Shown piece by piece: positions 1 through 9,300 of a stretch of 64,000 nt of DNA. The position numbers were made by a program, and so were the translations under genes. The stretch spans positions 124,001-188,000 of the forward strand of contig JABJHR010000011.1 in assembly GCA_018661705.1 (NCBI GenBank). Reading direction: 5' to 3'. Below the pieces are notes generated by a model that made no database searches, was not told the origin of the DNA, and saw nothing but the letters and a program-made list of their open reading frames with translations. Every line of letters starts with the position of its first letter. Within the stretch, counting starts at the first letter, position 1. The stretch is from Candidatus Woesearchaeota archaeon (GTDB taxonomy: Archaea > Nanobdellota > Nanobdellia > Woesearchaeales > DSVV01).

Positions 1-512
1 ATAAAGCTTTGATCCCTGTATTTTGTTATGCAAAAGATCATTATTATAGAATCTTTTTTAGAAATGAAAAAGGAAAGAAAAAAGTTGATGAAATATTAAA
101 ATTGCATAAATACTTTTTACTTGATAAAGAGTTAGGATTTGAAGTGAGTAAATTTAATTCTTTAGAAGGAAAAGAATATGCAGGGCCATTATGGACTGGA
201 AAATTGTTTGATAAGAAACTAGTTAGTAAAATGAAAAAAGAAGATTATAAAAAAGTTATTGGTTCTGGAAATAAAGAAGACGTAAAGTTTTTTGAAATGT
301 TAGTAGCAGAAAGTAAAGTAGATGTTGTTGGACTTTATGACGTGCATGAACTTGTAAAAAAACATAAGATTAAAAATAATTTTAAGTTTATAGACTTAAT
401 TAATGCCCTGAAAAAGAAAAAGTATAAAGTTGTTAGAACACATTTCAGTAAATATGGAATAAAAAGTGATGTTGGATTGAAAGAGTTGTTGGGAATTATG
501 AAGAAAGTTTAA
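1..512 (+). CDS. trm1: tRNA (guanine26-N2)-dimethyltransferase Trm1, C-terminal part (5' end outside window)
   Basis: Trm1 uses S-adenosylmethionine to make N2,N2-dimethylguanosine at position 26 of tRNA. Only the C-terminal domain lies in the window. The frame is open to the left edge (codons for K-A-L precede the TTG at 9), so no start is present. Seen here: PVFCYAKDHYYRIFF, which matches the Trm1 pattern of a conserved aromatic/His block, and GPLWTGKLFDKKLV, which fits the family GPLW-G signature, followed by a Lys-rich winged-helix-like tail. The catalytic methyltransferase domain would be upstream. The stop overlaps by four bases the stop of the convergent gene on the other strand. The assignment rests on motif recognition and is fairly secure. 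Confidence 0.8.
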   Translation, partial: KALIPVFCYAKDHYYRIFFRNEKGKKKVDEILKLHKYFLLDKELGFEVSKFNSLEGKEYAGPLWTGKLFDKKLVSKMKKEDYKKVIGSGNKEDVKFFEMLVAESKVDVVGLYDVHELVKKHKIKNNFKFIDLINALKKKKYKVVRTHFSKYGIKSDVGLKELLGIMKKV

Positions 513-769
513 TTGAATAAAAATTCTTCAATTTCTTTCTTTTTTTCAAGATTTAATGATACGTGTACTTCATTTGTTTTTTTATATCTCCTAATATACC
601 CCAATTGGTATAGCTCTTTAAGTGCGTCCTTTGTTTCTTTTCTTCCAATCAAATGTTTAGGGAGCCCTTTAAACAGATTTCGTTCTTCTGTGTGTGAAGC
701 ACCCCATTTGGCTGGAGAAAAGTCTTTTAATTTTCTTATGAAAATCTTTTGGAGTTTGATTTTTTCCAT
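509..769 (-). CDS. Conserved-looking small basic protein, possible winged helix, function unknown
   Basis: This 86-residue protein is Lys/Glu rich. Residues 45-80 (KDALKELYQLGYIRRYKK then NEVHVSLN) read like a recognition helix followed by a beta wing, as in small archaeal winged-helix proteins. I do not recognise the family. A plus-strand frame of the same length lies exactly opposite, but its translation is Ser/Phe/Cys rich and looks like a shadow, so the minus strand is preferred. It ends tail to tail with the trm1 gene. It could be a nucleic-acid-binding protein; this is inference only. Confidence 0.6.
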   Translation of the reverse strand: MEKIKLQKIFIRKLKDFSPAKWGASHTEERNLFKGLPKHLIGRKETKDALKELYQLGYIRRYKKTNEVHVSLNLEKKKEIEEFLFN

Positions 770-882
770 ATAAGTATGTGAATTTTAAAGTTAATAAATT
801 TTGCCTAGTTTTTTTCGGAAGATTTCCGACGACAGAGGGATTTTTATTGTTCCATAATGATACGGCACTGTTTCAAAACAAA

Positions 883-915
883 ACATTTAAATATTAGTAT
901 TGTTTACATTAATAC
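883..915 (+). promoter_or_regulatory. TATA-type promoter, leaderless start
   Basis: An ATTTAAATATT box at 885-895 is centred about 26 bases before the ATG at 916. That spacing places the transcription start at or beside the start codon, and no Shine-Dalgarno sequence is visible. Confidence 0.55.
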
Positions 916-1275
916 ATGGAAAAAACATTATTTGTAAAAACCCTAGGAGATTCACCAAAGATAAGAGTATTAGATATGCTAATAACTGGAAGAGAGTTAG
1001 ATTATTCAATAACAGACATTGCAGAACAAGCAGGGATTGGAAGAGCCACGTTCTATAGAATGATGAGTGAGATGCTGAAAGAAAAAGTAATTATTTCAAC
1101 TAAAAAATATGGTAACATGCAACTTTATAAACTTAATGAGAAAAATAATACTGTTTTCCAATTAATTAAGTTCTATGATTACATTTGCCATGTAGAGTCT
1201 GAAAGAGAGATTGAAAGACAGAGAAAGAAGGTTTCTGTTAAAGTTAAAAGTTCTAAGAAAGTTAAAAAATCCTAG
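916..1275 (+). CDS. Winged helix-turn-helix transcriptional regulator
   Basis: This 119-residue protein has an N-terminal DNA-binding domain. Residues 10-80 contain a helix-turn-helix (YSITDIAEQAGIGRATFYRMM) followed by a wing (KVIISTKKYGNMQLYKLN). The C-terminus is a short helix and a very basic Lys/Ser tail. It resembles small archaeal wHTH regulators; the target is unknown. Translation probably starts on a leaderless mRNA given the TATA-like box 26 bases upstream. Its stop codon overlaps the first base of a structured element at 1275, so that element could lie in its 3' untranslated region. Confidence 0.75.
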   Translation: MEKTLFVKTLGDSPKIRVLDMLITGRELDYSITDIAEQAGIGRATFYRMMSEMLKEKVIISTKKYGNMQLYKLNEKNNTVFQLIKFYDYICHVESEREIERQRKKVSVKVKSSKKVKKS

Positions 1276-1373
1276 CGAAAAATAGCATTCGCCAGTGTTA
1301 AAGAGTATTACACTGCATGTCACCCCACTAAACTAGGTCCGAAGGACATGTTTCTCACGAATTTTTGTTTTTT
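1275..1373 (+). ncRNA. Candidate structured small RNA, copy 1 of 3
   Basis: Hairpin 1 is GCGAA/TTCGC (1275-1292) with loop AAATAGCA. Hairpin 2 is AGTGT/ACACT (1294-1314) with AAGAG in the loop. A third hairpin pairs CATGTC (1316-1321) with GACATG (1345-1350), enclosing ACC/GGT. A T-run at 1362-1373 could terminate transcription. The first two hairpins match the loci at 23640 and 39371, including the loop bases ATAGCA and AAGAG, while the stem bases differ but stay paired. The 3' domain differs from the other two copies. It may be an independent RNA or a 3'-UTR element of the upstream regulator. Confidence 0.5.
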
Positions 1374-1467
1374 TAGAAAAAATTATATTTAAAAAATTCC
1401 AAATAAATACCATTACATAAACACCATATTAAATCAAAAAAGAAATAATAAATTAAAAATCAAACAT

Positions 1468-1743
1468 TTATCCAACTGCCCTTCTAACGTCTATGCACTC
1501 TACTGAGTTAACGCCTTCTAGATTAGTTATTTGAGCTTCTAGTTCTTCCGTTGATCCCTTATTTTCATCCATAACAAAAACTAGGATTAAAGCATTTAAA
1601 CCAAAAGCAACAGGTTCAATTTTTTCTTTACCAACTTCACCGCCAAAAGCAGCAATTGCTTCTTTTGCCTTACTTTTAACACCTTCTAAATCCACTTCAG
1701 GACTAGTTGGCATTAATTTAAACGTGATTATTACATCTGCCAT
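1468..1743 (-). CDS. ef1b: Translation elongation factor aEF-1 beta (EF1B)
   Basis: Nucleotide exchange factor for aEF-1 alpha: it promotes release of GDP so that the factor can reload with GTP during elongation. The 91-residue length is normal for the archaeal protein, which is only the exchange domain. Diagnostic segments are MADVIITFKLMPTSPEVDL at the start, the PVAFGLNALILVF core strand and the C-terminal EGVNSVECIDVRRAVG. A strong ribosome binding site (AAGGAGG on the coding strand, about 1751-1757) precedes the ATG. It lies directly downstream of the zinc-ribbon gene at 1775-1951, a pairing common in archaea, and the two are probably co-transcribed. Confidence 0.93.
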   Translation of the reverse strand: MADVIITFKLMPTSPEVDLEGVKSKAKEAIAAFGGEVGKEKIEPVAFGLNALILVFVMDENKGSTEELEAQITNLEGVNSVECIDVRRAVG

Positions 1744-1774
1744 ATTATAACCTCCTTAACATAAAATGAATATC

Positions 1775-1951
1775 TTAATTTGGGCCTTCAAAGCCACAAG
1801 CAGGACATGTATACTTAACTGCCTTAACCCTACAGTCTTTACAACGAATTATTTCGTGTTTTGAGCACTCAGGACACTTAAATTTAACTGAACCAGCCTC
1901 ATTTGCTATCCTTCTGTTACATGAGCCACATTTTGGGTTTTTTTCTTCCAT
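1775..1951 (-). CDS. Four-CxxC zinc-ribbon protein (COG2888-like, translation-associated)
   Basis: A 58-residue protein starting MEEKNPKCGSCNRRIANEAG. It has four Cys pairs: CGSC near the start, CPEC, CKDC and CPAC, enough for two zinc sites. This matches the archaeal family predicted to bind RNA and act in translation, usually encoded next to aEF-1 beta as here. The coding strand shows a GAGGT ribosome binding site upstream of the ATG. Its stop is 31 bases before the EF1B start. The family assignment is confident; the function is known only by prediction. Confidence 0.85.
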   Translation of the reverse strand: MEEKNPKCGSCNRRIANEAGSVKFKCPECSKHEIIRCKDCRVKAVKYTCPACGFEGPN

Positions 1952-2087
1952 TTGAGTTACCTCACATCTGTTTTATGATATAGGTATGTTTCTAGAGTTA
2001 CTTAAAAAGGTTTGGGTTAAGATAGTTGTTACTTTGGAGTAAAAACAAATAGAAAAACATATAAAGGATGGCATTTTGAAGAGAGAT

Positions 2088-2852
2088 ATGATTCCAATAC
2101 AAGTAGATCCAACAAATCCTGCATTGTATATGCAAGAAAGCCCAGAAGAAAAAGCAAAAAAAGCATCAGAGGAACTTAAGCAATATTTAGAATTACACAC
2201 ATTTAGTAGTTTTACAGCTGAAGAACAAGAAAGAATAATTAATGATGCGGCAGACCCAGAACATGAAACAATTACTTTAAAACAATATTATAAATTATTA
2301 GGAGTAGATATTACAGAATCAACAATAATTAATGATATGCGAAAAAAAGATCCCATTCTTTGTGAAATTGCATTAGACCTATCCTTACCTAAAGAACTTA
2401 GTGATGTTGTCAGAGACAGAATAGCAGCAATTGAAAAAAGAAATCTTAATGATTATACTTCTGCATTAAATAATGAAACAGGAATTAAAAAAGCCGTTAG
2501 AAGACTTACAAAATATGATTTTAAAACAATTGCAGCATTATTAATTGGTGGAGAAACATATAGAAATGCACAAGCCATAAGATATAAAGAAATGTTGACA
2601 GAAGCTTATCAAACACAACGAAAAGCTTTTGAGGAATCAAAACCAAAAATTGTAGATATATTCTTTAAAACATATCATGATTTTGTAAAGAGATATGACG
2701 TACAAGAGAAAATAATTAAGAGAGAAGTTGAATTAAAATTAGAAAAAATGAGAACTGACCCACAAAGATATTTAGAAGAATTTCTTAATAAACCACCTTG
2801 CCACCACATCAACATGGCATATAATAAAAGAACCACACCATATACTAACTGA
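2088..2852 (+). CDS. Uncharacterised protein, mostly helical
   Basis: The protein is 254 residues from ATG 2088 (MIPIQVDPTNPALYMQ). I chose this start because CATATAAA at 2058-2065 is centred 26 bases upstream, as at other leaderless genes here; a TTG at 2076 is the alternative. The composition is acidic then basic, with predicted long helices, a QYYKLLGVDI segment near residue 85, and a His/Cys-containing C-terminus (PPCHHINMAYNKR). No signal peptide or membrane segment is visible. I do not recognise a family. It lies upstream of the coiled-coil gene at 3018 with its own AT-rich promoter region between them. Confidence 0.65.
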   Translation: MIPIQVDPTNPALYMQESPEEKAKKASEELKQYLELHTFSSFTAEEQERIINDAADPEHETITLKQYYKLLGVDITESTIINDMRKKDPILCEIALDLSLPKELSDVVRDRIAAIEKRNLNDYTSALNNETGIKKAVRRLTKYDFKTIAALLIGGETYRNAQAIRYKEMLTEAYQTQRKAFEESKPKIVDIFFKTYHDFVKRYDVQEKIIKREVELKLEKMRTDPQRYLEEFLNKPPCHHINMAYNKRTTPYTN

Positions 2853-2886
2853 AAATAACCACTTACCATTCTGAAAGAATAACAAA

Positions 2887-3000
2887 AGTATATAAATACA
2901 TATAGATATAAATACAGAAATAGGGGTAATTATATACTACTAATAAGATATACTAATAAGAGATTATTAGGTATAGAAATTAAAGATTACTAATAAAAAA
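2887..3000 (+). promoter_or_regulatory. Promoter region with three TACTAATAA repeats
   Basis: Two TATA-like boxes (TATATAAATAC and GATATAAATAC, 2889-2916) are followed by the nonamer TACTAATAA at 2938-2946, 2951-2959 and 2988-2996, the first two 13 bases apart. They precede the coiled-coil gene. The spaced direct repeats could be an operator. This is inference from repetition. Confidence 0.35.
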
Positions 3001-3017
3001 AGAGTGTGGTGATATTT

Positions 3018-5144
3018 GTGACAAGAGACCTACCTGAACCACCTGCACCTCCAGCAGGACTTACAAAGCAAGATGAAAAAAAAGGATTATTTTCTGGATT
3101 ATTCAATAGAAGTAAAGATGTTTTCAAAGACCTAGACATTGAACCAATAGTAGAAGAAGAAATTCATAAAGATGATAAAAAAGAACTTAAGAAAATAAAA
3201 AAAGAAAAATATAAAGATAAAAAAAGAATTGTTAAAGAACACAAAAAACTTAAAACTAAAAAGATTAGAATTCAAAAAAGACAAAAAATAAAATCAACAA
3301 GAGAACACAATAAAAGAGAAGAATTTCTTAACCATAAAGAAGAAACATTAAAAAGAAAAGAGAAACATTTACAAGATATTAAAAAAACACTTGAAAGAGA
3401 AGAAAAAGAGTTTTTAAGTACAAAAATAAAATCATTAAAAAACAAAAAAAATCATAACAAACTAATTAGAAGCCTACAAGACCATGAAAAAGTTCTAAAT
3501 AAAAGGGCAGAATTAATATCTAAAAAAGAAACACATAAAAAACACAGAGATAAAAGTTTAAAAGAAAAAGGCAAGCAGTTAAAAGAATGGGAAAATAAAC
3601 TCATACAAGAAAAAGATCAAACTGCAAAAACAAAAGCACAATTAGTTAAAGAAGAAAATGCAATTGTTAAAAAAATAGAAATATTAGAAAAATTAATGAA
3701 AGAACAACACGAGGTAGAATACTCAATAAAACAAAATGCAGTCAAACACAAAGACATAAAGCGAAAGTATAACCGACTATTGAATGAAGAGAAAAAGCTA
3801 AAAACAATAAGAAATGACCTTGCTAAAAAAGAAATTGATCTTAAATTGCAAGAAGAAGGAATAATAAAGGCAGAAGCGGATTTAAAAAATAATAAAGCAT
3901 GGTTAGATAAAGAAGAAACCGCTGTCGTAGCAAAAGTAAAAAAACTAGAAGAGTACAAACAAAAAAATGAAATGCTAAAAAAGAAAGAAATTAAACTTAA
4001 AGAAAAAGAAGCACACATCACAAACCTTATGAAAAAAGCACCTATCCTTGAGAAAAAAGGAATAGAAATAGAGAAAAAAGAAAATCACCTTAAATTAATG
4101 ATTGAGGGCTTAAATCTCAGTAAAAATCAACTAAAAAAGGAAGAAACTGCTGTTCTTGGAAGAGTTAGAATCTTAGAAAAAGATAAAAAAGAATTAGAAG
4201 AAAAAGAAGACGAAGTAGTTAAACTAGTAAATAAATTTGAAAAGATTAAAAAAGAAACAGATATAAAAATAAAAAAGTTAAATCAAAAAGAAAAAGACTT
4301 CAAAAGCAAAGAATCAAAATTACACTATTTTGAAGAAAAGTCAAAAGCAATTGAAGAAAAATTAGCTATGAAAAAACTTGAATTAGAAGAAAAGGAAAAT
4401 GAAATGAAATTAATGAGTGCAGACTGGAAAGCAACAAAGATAATGCTTGATAGAGAAGAAAAATCAATTTTAGGAAAAGTTGAAGAACTTGAAGAAGAAA
4501 AAGATGAATTGTTGAAAAAAGAAGCAGAAATTGTAAAATTAGTTGATAAAGTAGAAAGAAACAAACAAAAAAATACAGATAAAGAAAAAAGCATTGATTT
4601 AAAATTAGCAAAGTTAGTTACAGCAGAAGCTCAACACCAGAAAAAGACACAAGAACTTAACAATAGAGAAAAACAAATAATTGTTAAGGAAAATAAAATA
4701 AAAACTAGCCTTGGTGAAATTAAAAAAGTAAAAGGATTAATTGGAAAAAAGAGAACATTAGAAGAAGGAATCAAACGATTGAAAATAAGGTTTAATAAAG
4801 AATTTAGAAAAATTGAAAAACCATTATTAAGAAAAGCAAAAAGAAAACATCAAGAAATGAAAATTAGTAGAAGCATTAAAAAAACCATGGAGCCACTCCC
4901 AAACATAAAAGTTAGAGCAAATATGGCTGGTCCCTTACCTGGTCTTAATCCGGAAATCAACACACAAATAGAGATTGCAAAAAACCATGTGAGTAGAGGT
5001 TTATTTAATGAAGCTAAATCTACAATAATGAAACTTAAATCAATGCAAAAAGCCATGGATGAAAAATTACCAAACAAAAAAGCTCTCTATTATGACATAT
5101 TAGAACTAGAGAATGAGATGAAATTAGTAGAAATCCGACATTAA
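3018..5144 (+). CDS. Long charged coiled-coil protein with internal repeats
   Basis: The start is GTG 3018, chosen because a GGTGAT ribosome binding site lies seven bases upstream; a GTG at 3006 overlaps that site. The protein is 708 residues. It begins with a Pro-rich segment (DLPEPPAPPAGL) and a GLFSGLFNRSKD patch, then about 560 residues of Lys/Glu coiled coil, then a short helical C-terminal domain (NPEINTQIEIAKNHVSRGLF) that looks TPR-like. A repeated unit of the type L-[DK]-[KR]-E-E-[TK]-[AS]-[VI]-x-[GA]-[KR]-V occurs at least three times and a weaker one once. No signal peptide or TM segment is seen. The role is unknown; a structural or scaffolding role is inferred from form alone. Confidence 0.75.
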   Translation: MTRDLPEPPAPPAGLTKQDEKKGLFSGLFNRSKDVFKDLDIEPIVEEEIHKDDKKELKKIKKEKYKDKKRIVKEHKKLKTKKIRIQKRQKIKSTREHNKREEFLNHKEETLKRKEKHLQDIKKTLEREEKEFLSTKIKSLKNKKNHNKLIRSLQDHEKVLNKRAELISKKETHKKHRDKSLKEKGKQLKEWENKLIQEKDQTAKTKAQLVKEENAIVKKIEILEKLMKEQHEVEYSIKQNAVKHKDIKRKYNRLLNEEKKLKTIRNDLAKKEIDLKLQEEGIIKAEADLKNNKAWLDKEETAVVAKVKKLEEYKQKNEMLKKKEIKLKEKEAHITNLMKKAPILEKKGIEIEKKENHLKLMIEGLNLSKNQLKKEETAVLGRVRILEKDKKELEEKEDEVVKLVNKFEKIKKETDIKIKKLNQKEKDFKSKESKLHYFEEKSKAIEEKLAMKKLELEEKENEMKLMSADWKATKIMLDREEKSILGKVEELEEEKDELLKKEAEIVKLVDKVERNKQKNTDKEKSIDLKLAKLVTAEAQHQKKTQELNNREKQIIVKENKIKTSLGEIKKVKGLIGKKRTLEEGIKRLKIRFNKEFRKIEKPLLRKAKRKHQEMKISRSIKKTMEPLPNIKVRANMAGPLPGLNPEINTQIEIAKNHVSRGLFNEAKSTIMKLKSMQKAMDEKLPNKKALYYDILELENEMKLVEIRH

Positions 5145-5179
5145 AATTAAACTTGTTAAGAGTTAGTATTTTTTTAATC

Positions 5180-6235
5180 TTAGCATTTAATAATCTTTTT
5201 TTCTTTATTTATATCAAATTTCTTATCAAGAAACTTTTCAGTTGTAGAAATATTTGTTAAAGTATGATTACTAATTGAGCTAGTTTTAATTTGTCCACCC
5301 ACTACACCCAAAAAAGGAATTAAATTGTCAGCAAGATGAACATCTACTGAACAATCTGAATTTATCTCACTAATTAATTTTACAGCTGCTTCTTCACCAA
5401 TTTTTTCTGATTTTTTACCTTTTTCTCCCAACACATCACTTCCAAGACGAACATTAACTACTGTTTCTTCTACTAATTTAGACTTAAACAAAGCCCACAA
5501 AACAACACCAGAACCAATGGATAAAGAATTGTTATATTCTAATTCAATGTTTATATGAGGATATTTATTTAATTTTTCTTTTAATGTTCTAGATGCAGAC
5601 TCTGCTTGTCTTTCTGCAACATTTGCGTTCATTAATTCCTGTGATGCAAAACTTTTCCCAGAAATATGCAATAAATCTCCCTGTTCAATTAAAGAAAGCT
5701 CTGGAAAAACATCTAATTTATGTGGTTTAATCCTAATTTCTACTATTCCACCACCCTTTGGATAAAATCCTCGCTTAAGTAAATTAATTTCAAACTTAGC
5801 AAAGCCACTTAGAGAAGAAATAATAATTTCCCTAAAATAATCAAATAAAGGAGACCATTTTGTATCTGTACCACCAATTATTTTTAATTTTGTAGCTTTT
5901 CCATGAAAGATTAGAGGTAATAACAAAGATTGTAATAATAATGTGATTGAACCTGACGTTCCAATATCTATTTCAATCTTGGATTTTGTTATTTTTGCCG
6001 GATAAAACTCTAAGGATGTTGAACCTAGTTCCGCACCAATAGCCTTTGCCTTGTCATTAGTTAACTTCAAAAGAGCTTTTATACAACTAAGATGTTGTGC
6101 CTTTAATCCCGGTTTTGGCCTTCCCTGCCTAATATTATCAACCTTAAAAGGCCTTTGTGTGTACATGGAAAGAGCTAAAGCTGTTCTAATTATTTGGCCA
6201 CCACCTTCTAAATATGAACCATCAATAGTTATCAT
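5180..6235 (-). CDS. rtcA: RNA 3'-terminal phosphate cyclase
   Basis: Converts an RNA 3'-phosphate to a 2',3'-cyclic phosphate using ATP through an enzyme-AMP intermediate. The 351-residue length is normal. Seen: the N-terminal signature IDGSYLEGGGQIIRTALALS, then RPKPGLKAQHL, and near residue 300 DVHLADNLIPFLG, whose His corresponds to the family's AMP-accepting nucleophile. The start ATG follows a TATAG-type box by about 27 bases, suggesting a leaderless transcript. It stands alone between the coiled-coil gene (convergent end) and the surface-protein region. No rtcB partner is visible in the window. Confidence 0.93.
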   Translation of the reverse strand: MITIDGSYLEGGGQIIRTALALSMYTQRPFKVDNIRQGRPKPGLKAQHLSCIKALLKLTNDKAKAIGAELGSTSLEFYPAKITKSKIEIDIGTSGSITLLLQSLLLPLIFHGKATKLKIIGGTDTKWSPLFDYFREIIISSLSGFAKFEINLLKRGFYPKGGGIVEIRIKPHKLDVFPELSLIEQGDLLHISGKSFASQELMNANVAERQAESASRTLKEKLNKYPHINIELEYNNSLSIGSGVVLWALFKSKLVEETVVNVRLGSDVLGEKGKKSEKIGEEAAVKLISEINSDCSVDVHLADNLIPFLGVVGGQIKTSSISNHTLTNISTTEKFLDKKFDINKEKKIIKC

Positions 6236-6347
6236 ACAAAAAAGAAAAAGAATTAACTATAAAAAACTATTGGAGAAAAACCTAAAAAAATTAATATTAA
6301 CAGTTAAAATAGTAATAATAAGAATAAAAATAAAGATTTAAAAATTA

Positions 6348-9300
6348 TTATTCTTCATGATGTTTTATTTTTTCTTCTTTCCTAATAAGATAAAATAATG
6401 CACCTAACACAAATAATATTGCTGTTAAACCAACAAAACTACTTGAACCTTTTCTTCCGCCAAATAATTTTGTGAAAGCTTGTCCTACTGTATCACTATC
6501 TTCTTCTTCTGCAATAATTACTTCTGGTTCTTCTTCATCTTCTGCTGTTAATTCTTCTTCAATTATTACAACTTCTTCCTCTTCTTCTACTTCTTCTTCT
6601 TCGTCATCAGAAGCTTGGTTTTCCCAACTTGCAAGAACTTCTTGAAGTGATGGTCCTTCGTCTTCAACTTCTTCTTCAACTTCTTCTTCAGCAGTAGGAT
6701 AATCATCACTACCACCACCAGTTCCAGGACTAGCAGCAGGCGAACTACTACCAGGAGTAACTGCTTTATACGCAGAAAATCCTAAAGTGTTAGGAACTTT
6801 ACAAGTTAAAGTGGTTGCACTTGATACACAATCTAGATATGTTGTAACATCAACACAATTAGTTACACCATCAATATCACAGTGTTGAATAGTTGTTCCA
6901 GATGTTGTAATTGCCCAACTAATTTCAACAAAGTCAGGACTTAAATCAAATAATAATTGATCCCAAACTGATGAATTCATACCAATAAGGTTAGAAGAAC
7001 CTTCGCATACAAATCCTGTGAAATCAACATTTTTAGCAGACTTAATATCTGCATTTACAAACTTCATAGAATAACCACTATCTGAACAATCAACAGTAAT
7101 GTTAATATTTTTTGCATCTGAAACATTAATGTTTGTTGCATAATCTTGACCTTCTGTTGCCCAAGGTGTTTTTACTGTAAATCCTGAAGGAGCATTCATA
7201 TCAAACTGGAATGAAGGTTCAGATGCTTCTGTTGTGAAATTAGAACATGCACTAACAGCACAATTACCGTCTGGGTCACATACCTTATATTTATAATAAT
7301 AATTTGTTGAGACACTCAAATTATAACCTAAAGCATAATAACTTCCATCAAAATTATCAATAAAGCCTTCATGCCATAATTTATAATCATCATAAGCACA
7401 CCAATCACCATTACAATAAGGATCTCCAATATCATAAATAGTAGTATTCACATTGTAACAAGTACTATCGTTGTGATAAAAAGTAATTGTTCCATTTGCT
7501 GGCTCATTAGTATCAAATTTAATAAATGCTCCATCATGGAATGTATCTGCATTATGGAAGATTACTGAAGGAGCAGTTGTGTCTGTACCAGAAGCTGTAA
7601 AGTCTAACATACCACCACAACCACCAGTTGGTTTAAAAGCACATAATGGATCATCACAGTCTGTTAAACCATCACCATTATTGTCAAGATTATCATCACA
7701 AACTTCTGCAGGGATGTAACCAAGATTATTAATAAATTTACAATCATCGTCTTGACTAGGTAAAGAACCATCACCATCTGCATCTACAAAACCAAAACAA
7801 TCTTCTTTCATAAAATCAAATGATCCAGGAGTATAATAAAAAGGACCAGCTTCATCTGTTGGAACTGTTTCATTAAAATCATTAGCAACAGTAGCAACAA
7901 ATAGTCTTAAATTAGCTGTTGAAATTCCAAAGTCTGCTTTAGTAAACATCAAAACACCAATGCCATTAAAAGTTCCAAAGTCTGGTGAACCAGGAGATGG
8001 AGTTGCAAAACAACCTTCTTCCATTGGAGTTAAAGTTGCGCTCATTGTTGTCCAAGTATCAGCGTCGGAATCAGTACATCTAAACGCAGCTGTTGTTTTT
8101 GTTACAGAACTTCCATTATATAACGCTTGAACAACAAGCTTATAATCAAAACCATCATATGTACCATTAGTAGCAGGACAACCACTTGAAGCATTATTAT
8201 CAGTATCTAAATACCTATAAATTGTTGCATTACTTGTACCACCTAATTTATTATTACAAATTGCAGACCCTGTTAAATCCGTCATTGCAACACCAACATC
8301 CATATTTTGAGGGTTATTCATCAATGTAACTTTAATAATATCTAAGTGGTCATTCACAGCATTAACACCTATATTGCTTCCACCAGGTGGTGTTGCAGGA
8401 GCATCATTAGCTTCATCCTCACCAATTCCTTCTGGTGGTTTACTCATATCAAAATTACCTTTCATTTGTTGATCCATCATAGGGTCACACCAGAAACTTT
8501 CAGAAGCACTTTCAGGGGCTGCATGCCAATAACATACTTGAGTTTCATTCATGTGGACAGGTAAAGAAGTATTTCCTCTATGTGAACCATTGTAACTAAA
8601 TTCATAATCTACAACAGTTGCTTCACAAGCAGATTGATTAACATCATCATATGAATAACAAATTTCTTGTTCTGTTCCTGGAGGTAACATCATTCCACCC
8701 ATGGTTCCAAAACCACCTTCAAAGCCCATACCAAAACCACACATTGGATCCATTGAACAATCATCATCTGAACATCCATCTAAACCATCTGAATCTTCAT
8801 CCCCTGGAACAAAACAAAGTTCTGGAGTTGTTCCATTTACAATACATACCCACATTCCTTGACCTGAAAATGGATCACTAGCATATTCATTTGTCCAATT
8901 ATGACCATTGTTCTCACAATTATCTTGGCCCATACAAGGTAACGCATTTGTTGCATTACAAACATTAGCTGCAGCTAAAGCAGCAGGATCACACCATCCT
9001 GGACCAAAGCCCATTGGATCATTTACCCAAGTACAACTTGCACCACTACCTGAGCACATAGCATCATTAAAACAATTAAAGCAACTATCATCACAATTGC
9101 CACCACCAAAGAAACTCATTGCTGCAGGATTATCACACCAACCCCATTTACCATCTGGCTGTTGTGTTCCACCAAAAGTAACAAATTGACAATCACTACC
9201 ACCAGCTGCTGAATTTTCACAAGCTGATTGTGCAGCTGCTAAATTAGCCCAGGCTTCTCCTGTGTCTTGTTGTTCACAAGCCCAACAAGCATTACTGCAA

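Noticed and set aside
513-773. Plus-strand ORF of 86 codons opposite the minus-strand gene
   Set aside because: Translation is Ser/Phe/Cys rich without domain-like pattern; the minus strand reads as a normal charged protein.
1316-1350. tRNA-like fold in copy 1 of the RNA family
   Set aside because: No acceptor stem, no T-arm GTTCRA consensus and too short.
6051-6341. Plus-strand ORF overlapping the rtcA start
   Set aside because: It is antisense to the conserved N-terminus of RtcA and has no support of its own.
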